Source: SFWF01 sp045539925 (lineage in GTDB: Bacteria > Bacillota > Clostridia > Oscillospirales > Acutalibacteraceae). Taken from it: DNA of 64,000 bases. The notes beneath the pieces are model-generated. The model ran no database searches, had not been told where the DNA came from, and saw only the letters and a list, made by a program, of their open reading frames with translations. The DNA is taken from NCBI GenBank assembly GCA_045539925.1, contig JAZQGH010000160.1, positions 1 to 64,000 of the forward strand, read 5' to 3'. This document shows positions 59,915 through 64,000 of the stretch, piece after piece. Every line of letters begins with the position of its first letter. Position 1 is the stretch's first letter. The translations under genes and the position numbers were made by a program.

Positions 59915-60538
59915 TTATTTGCAAATGGCTTTGGCTGCTTTTACTATAATCTCTGCCGCAACATCAGTTCCCATTCGGCTGTTGATACAGAGGTCATAAG
60001 CACTTCTGGCGCCCCAGCGTGTATCGGAATAATAGTTATGATATGCGGCACGTTTTTTATCGGCCCTTTTTATAACAGAAGCAGCAGCATCACGGGAGAT
60101 GTTTTCGTGCTCACAAATACGGTCGATACGCTGCTCTAAATCTGCATGAACGAATACGGTAAGTGTGTTTTCTCTGCCCTTAAGTATAGATTCTGCACAG
60201 CGACCCACGATAACACAAGACTCACTCTCAGCTATTTCCTTTATAATCTTTGAGCAGTTGATAAACGCCTTGTCGGTTATGGGAAGGGTTGATGCTCCCG
60301 TATTTATTATGGGTGTTCCTGAAAAAGCACCTGAAGAAAGCGCATACAGGAAGCTGTTTACTGCCGTTTCATCTACCTCGTGAAGGACATCCTCACTCAT
60401 ACCGCTGTTTTTGGCAATAAGGGCAATAAGCTCTTTATCATACATTTTTATACCCAGTTTTTCGGCAACCTTGCAGGCAATCTCTCTGCCGCCGCTTCCG
60501 AATTCACGACCGATTGTTATTACTAAGTTATTGTTCAT
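59915..60538 (-). CDS. cytidylate kinase-like family protein
   Basis: A 207-residue P-loop protein: ITIGREFGSGGREIACKVAEKLG near residues 5-27 holds the nucleotide-binding loop in the form seen in the cytidylate-kinase-like family (PF13189). A DKELIALIAKNSG segment follows and RADKKRAAYHNYYSDTRWG lies near the end. Actual substrate unknown. True cytidylate kinase (cmk) has a different insert, so the gene is not named. It lies between the PHP phosphatase gene and yunB. Confidence 0.85.
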   Translation of the reverse strand: MNNNLVITIGREFGSGGREIACKVAEKLGIKMYDKELIALIAKNSGMSEDVLHEVDETAVNSFLYALSSGAFSGTPIINTGASTLPITDKAFINCSKIIKEIAESESCVIVGRCAESILKGRENTLTVFVHADLEQRIDRICEHENISRDAAASVIKRADKKRAAYHNYYSDTRWGARSAYDLCINSRMGTDVAAEIIVKAAKAICK

Positions 60539-60625
60539 AAGGTCACCTCTCTATTTATATACATTATTTTACCATAAATTATGATTATTTTCAATTCGCA
60601 AATATCCCTAAATTTTAAATACTGT

Positions 60626-61399
60626 TTAGGGCAGTGTGACAATTTTGGGCCGCTCAACGAGAACAAGCCCGTAATCCGATACAATTTCATCTGCTACGGC
60701 AATAGACTCTCCGTCAAATGCGGCAAGGGTGTTGTGGGCATCAAATCCATATATCGCCTTACAGCCTACTTCACCTGCGATTTTCCAAAACTCTCTAAAG
60801 GGATAAAAACGGTTGTCACGGATGCCATAAAAATTGATTTCAAGAGGAATGTCTTGCTCCTTTGCCGCTAAGCACAGACGGGTCATTTCTGCTCTGTAGA
60901 CATCCATATCAGAAACAGCCCTTATCATATCAGGATGGCACACATAGGTGAACACGCCTGTTCTGATACCCTCGACAACACAATCTACATATTCAATAAG
61001 CTGATGCATAGGTTTTTCGGTTATAGATGTTCCGACGCCGTTTGGATGCTCGTTACCCGTATAATGCTGACCGAGTATAAGATATTCTGCCCCCAGTTCT
61101 CTTACGGTATTATACATATCACTGAAATATAGCGGATAGTATTCCATTTCAAAGCCGATATAAATTTCTATTTTATCCTTATATTTTTCACGCAAGTTGT
61201 TCAAGGTATCGAAATAATCCTGTGCTTTTTCCATAGGCAAACGATAGCTCGACTGATAACCGTCAGGGAAAATGAATGGTGCGTGTTCAGAAAATCCCAT
61301 AACCTGTATTCCATTTTCTATGGCGCGCAGAATATATTCCTCTTCCGTTCCCGTTGCGTGACTGCAACGGTAGGTATGGGTATGAAGATTAGTTATCAT
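60626..61399 (-). CDS. PHP-domain phosphoesterase (HisJ-like)
   Basis: A 257-residue metal-dependent phosphoesterase of the PHP family. The early NLHTHTYRCSHA and GFSEHAP motifs hold metal ligands, and later GQHYTGNEH and CHPDMIR supply more. It is closest to histidinol-phosphatase HisJ, but no his gene lies nearby, so the substrate is uncertain. Start choice: the ATG at 61399 overlaps the MATE stop by 11 nt. A GTG at 61411 is possible but sits too close to GAGGAG. Confidence 0.82.
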   Translation of the reverse strand: MITNLHTHTYRCSHATGTEEEYILRAIENGIQVMGFSEHAPFIFPDGYQSSYRLPMEKAQDYFDTLNNLREKYKDKIEIYIGFEMEYYPLYFSDMYNTVRELGAEYLILGQHYTGNEHPNGVGTSITEKPMHQLIEYVDCVVEGIRTGVFTYVCHPDMIRAVSDMDVYRAEMTRLCLAAKEQDIPLEINFYGIRDNRFYPFREFWKIAGEVGCKAIYGFDAHNTLAAFDGESIAVADEIVSDYGLVLVERPKIVTLP

Positions 61400-62786
61400 T
61401 ACTTTTTTCACTCTCCTCTAACCGCTGCTTGATTTTTTTAGATACTACCACCTTATATACTACATACTGTATAATAAAGGTTAGTGTCCATGAGATAATA
61501 TAGGAGATCCAAAGACTTTCGGGTGTGTGGTATGCCGGAATTTGAAATATAGTATATATCCATACCACACGGAATACGCAAACACCGAATACAGATGCAA
61601 ACATCGGGAAAATAGATTGTCCCATTCCGCGGAGAAGACCTGTTGTTACGTCCATAATTCCGCCGAGGAAATAAGGCAAACACATACAGACCATTCTGAT
61701 ATACCCCCACTCGATAGCTTCAGGCGAGTCGGAAATATAAATGCCGAGAAGAGGTTTTGAAAAATAGGTCATAACAACACCGACAACTATAGCCAGTATT
61801 GCAGTTGAAAGCAGTGAAATAGTTCCGATTTTTCTTACACGGTCATATTTGTTCGCACCTATATTCTGACCTGCAAAATTCATTGCGGTCTGCTTAAATC
61901 CTTCGTTTGTCATAAAGGCAAAGTTCTGTATGTTTGATGCGGCTGCATTACCTGCAACTACTCCAACATATACCGCATCAAGGGCATTTATTGAAGACTG
62001 TATTATAACATTTGAAATGGAGAAAAGACTTGACTGAATTCCTGCAGGGATACCCATACGAAAGATGCGTTTAAGGGGTTCTGAGTAAAAACGAAGTTTT
62101 TTAAGCTCCAGCTTACAGGCATCTGTGCGCTTCATAAGAGCATAAATTACCAAGACTGCAGAAATACAGTGGGCAATAACGGTTGCCAATGCTACGCCAG
62201 CAACATCCATATGAAGCACCAGTACGAAAACTAAATTGAGAAGCACATTTATAATTCCCGCAAAGACAAGATAATAAAGCGGACGTTTGGAGTCGCCTGC
62301 TGCACGAAGTATGGATGCTCCGAAATTATAGACCATATTAGGCATCATACCTGCAAAAATTATCTGCATATATACGGTAGAAAGACCGAGAATGTTATCG
62401 GGAGTAGACATCATAACAAGCAATGGCTCTGCAAAAAGAACGCCTATAACGGAAATTATTGCGCCTCCTACAGCCGCCAGCGGAATTATTGTGTGCACCG
62501 CCTTATGCACACCTAATGTATGTCCTGCGCCCAATGCGTGGGCAACCGTTACTCCGCTTCCTGCAGAACAACCTATGAAAAAATTCACAATCAATCCTGA
62601 TATAGAGGCCGTACAACCCACCGCCGCGACAGCGTTACTTCCCGACTGACCGAACTGACCAACAATTACAAGGTCTGCAGCATTGAAGAAAAGCTGTAAA
62701 ATTCCGGTAAGGATTATCGGAATGGTGTAAAGCATCATCTTGCCAAACAGCGGACCTTCGGTCATACTTGGATTATGCTTATGCAT
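61389..62786 (-). CDS. MATE family efflux transporter
   Basis: A second MATE antiporter, 465 residues with about 12 helices. It opens KMMLYTIPIILTGILQLFFNAADLVIVGQF, the family N-terminal pattern, with a repeat in the second half. It ends in a short charged tail (KKIKQRLEESEKS). The substrate is unknown. GGAGGCGAG precedes the ATG. Overlap with the PHP gene suggests joint transcription. It is distinct from the MATE gene at 37023 and belongs to a different subfamily by its N-terminus. Confidence 0.9.
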   Translation of the reverse strand: MHKHNPSMTEGPLFGKMMLYTIPIILTGILQLFFNAADLVIVGQFGQSGSNAVAAVGCTASISGLIVNFFIGCSAGSGVTVAHALGAGHTLGVHKAVHTIIPLAAVGGAIISVIGVLFAEPLLVMMSTPDNILGLSTVYMQIIFAGMMPNMVYNFGASILRAAGDSKRPLYYLVFAGIINVLLNLVFVLVLHMDVAGVALATVIAHCISAVLVIYALMKRTDACKLELKKLRFYSEPLKRIFRMGIPAGIQSSLFSISNVIIQSSINALDAVYVGVVAGNAAASNIQNFAFMTNEGFKQTAMNFAGQNIGANKYDRVRKIGTISLLSTAILAIVVGVVMTYFSKPLLGIYISDSPEAIEWGYIRMVCMCLPYFLGGIMDVTTGLLRGMGQSIFPMFASVFGVCVFRVVWIYTIFQIPAYHTPESLWISYIISWTLTFIIQYVVYKVVVSKKIKQRLEESEKSNDN

Positions 62787-62848
62787 TTTCTCGCCTCCAA
62801 AATTATTATATATTTATTATATATCTTTAATTTTTAAATGCAATAGAA

Positions 62849-62882
62849 AAAGCACGAAAAAACAAGAGTTTTTTCGTGCTTT
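62849..62882 (-). terminator. intrinsic terminator of the symporter gene
   Basis: Perfect 15-bp stem AAAGCACGAAAAAAC / GTTTTTTCGTGCTTT with loop AAGA (62849-62882), 6 nt past the symporter stop, followed by TTCTATTG on the minus strand. Confidence 0.85.
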
Positions 62883-62888
62883 GAGGCT

Positions 62889-64000
62889 TTATTTTGCTTT
62901 TTTCATTTCTACGGCTGCGCCGGGTTTCTGACGGATAAAATAGTCTTTTGTTTCCTTAGCTACTACTCCGCTTAACGCAAACAGGGCGATAAGGTTAGGC
63001 AGCGCCATAAGTCCGTTAAAGATATCTGCCATGGTCCATACAGCCGAGAGGGTCATATACGGACCTGCAAATACACAAACTATATACGCCCAACGGAATA
63101 TCTGAACAGCCCACTTTTTACCGCCTGTGAGATATTCGAGACAACGTTCGCTGTAATAATCCCAACCGAGAATTGTGGTAAATGCAAAGAATACAAGAGA
63201 TATCATAAGCATAAAAGAGGTTACGCTTTGCGGAAGGAAGGGTAATCCCAAATTGAAGGCACGCATTGTAACCTCAACACCGTCGAGGCCTACATTCCAT
63301 GAGCCTGTCATAACTACGGTAAGACCTGTAAGGGTGCAAACGATGATAGTATCGATAAATGTACCTGTCATAGTTACAAGACCCTGACGCGCAGGTTCTT
63401 TGGTCTGAGCGGCGGCTGATGCGATGGGCGCAGATCCGAGGCCTGCTTCGTTTGAAAAAATACCACGGGCAATACCCTTCTGCATTGCGACTACAATTGC
63501 ACCGAGTGCACCTCCTGTAACAGCCCTAAGACCAAAAGCACTTCTAACGATTTCAGCAACAGCCTCAGGAATCTTAGTTATATTACAAAATACGATAGCA
63601 AGACAGAAAACAATGTAGAGCACTGCCATAAAGGGAACAACAATTTCCGACACCTTGGAAATACGTTTGATTCCGCCGATAATAACAAGGGCTGCGCAAA
63701 CGGTAATAATAATACCTCCTATAACGACCGCCCAGCTATAATTGTTCCCAAAAAGGGAAAAGGCAATGTTTTGATCATTTGGGTCAAAAAAGTTTTTAAT
63801 AGCCGCAGTAACACTTTGAACCTGAGTAAAGGTGCCGATTCCAAAAAGTCCTGCACCTACTCCGAAGGCGGCAAAAAAGCAAGCGAGCCACTTCCATTTT
63901 TTACCCATACCACGTTCTATATAGTAGAAAGGTCCGCCAAGTGCATGGCCCTTATCGTCGATAATACGGTATTTTACTGCGAGAAGACCCTCTGCATATT
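62889..64000 (-). CDS. AGCS family sodium:alanine/amino acid symporter (5' end outside window)
   Basis: Open to the right edge, where the frame still reads the family segment KYRIIDDKGHALGGPFYYIE before the ATG at 63908, so that ATG is internal and the N-terminus is missing. Of the usual 450-480 residues, about 370 are here. Family signs are IARGIFSNEAGLGSAPIASAAA and GWDYYSERCLEYLTG. It is predicted to import alanine, glycine or a similar amino acid with sodium. Confidence 0.92.
   Translation of the reverse strand, partial: YAEGLLAVKYRIIDDKGHALGGPFYYIERGMGKKWKWLACFFAAFGVGAGLFGIGTFTQVQSVTAAIKNFFDPNDQNIAFSLFGNNYSWAVVIGGIIITVCAALVIIGGIKRISKVSEIVVPFMAVLYIVFCLAIVFCNITKIPEAVAEIVRSAFGLRAVTGGALGAIVVAMQKGIARGIFSNEAGLGSAPIASAAAQTKEPARQGLVTMTGTFIDTIIVCTLTGLTVVMTGSWNVGLDGVEVTMRAFNLGLPFLPQSVTSFMLMISLVFFAFTTILGWDYYSERCLEYLTGGKKWAVQIFRWAYIVCVFAGPYMTLSAVWTMADIFNGLMALPNLIALFALSGVVAKETKDYFIRQKPGAAVEMKKAK

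Noticed and set aside
1..64000. CRISPR arrays, tRNA or rRNA genes
   Set aside because: No direct-repeat array and no recognisable tRNA or rRNA sequence was found by reading both strands.

Overview
The window reads as chromosomal DNA of a spore-forming, probably anaerobic Firmicute of the class Clostridia, perhaps an uncultured gut Oscillospirales-type organism. This rests on a YunB sporulation protein, RNase Y, RbgA/YlqF, an NAD-type PyrD/PyrK pair, FeoAB ferrous-iron uptake, a class B sortase, AGGAGG-type ribosome sites with several TTG and GTG starts, and sigma-A promoters close to TTGACA-N17-TATAAT. No rRNA, tRNA or CRISPR array was seen. Gene order is dense and operonic, with many 1-8 nt overlaps and intrinsic terminators between units. 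The genus is not determined.

Left part (1-20.9 kb, mostly minus strand): the start of a probable transposase at the edge; a pseudouridine synthase and a DUF1015 protein; a ferrous-iron operon (feoA, feoB, and a 56-residue Cys-rich membrane protein) divergent from a short DtxR-type repressor, with two copies of one operator; a complete arginine operon argG-C-J-B-D-F (no argH) under a promoter whose -10 lies inside an ARG box; a proteostasis block tig-clpP-clpX; threonine synthase; and the conserved rplS-lepB-rbgA-rnhB-yraN group.

Centre (21-37 kb): a plus-strand operon of cysteine desulfurase, ThiI, a 992-residue protein that joins complete CinA to a membrane-anchored class B sortase, a membrane protein whose N-terminal domain looks like a degenerate copy of the CinA MoCF domain, and a COG2426 membrane protein. 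This operon converges on a pyrimidine operon pyrC-carB-K-D-F-E-B-I (no carA) whose leader carries a PyrR-type attenuator. The CinA-sortase protein and its neighbour are the most unusual items in the window.

Right part (37-64 kb): two MATE transporters; an amino-acid ABC importer with ARG-box-like sites and an unusual extracytoplasmic domain on its permease; a MarR-controlled heterodimeric ABC exporter followed by a GNAT enzyme and an FkbM-type methyltransferase; two COG0523-type metal GTPases, one extremely His-rich; trmB; rny; a malate/lactate dehydrogenase; a subgroup Ic aminotransferase; secD-secF; ligA; yunB; a cytidylate-kinase-like protein; a PHP phosphatase; and an AGCS sodium:amino-acid symporter cut by the right edge.

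All functional assignments come from reading motifs and gene order. No database search was run.
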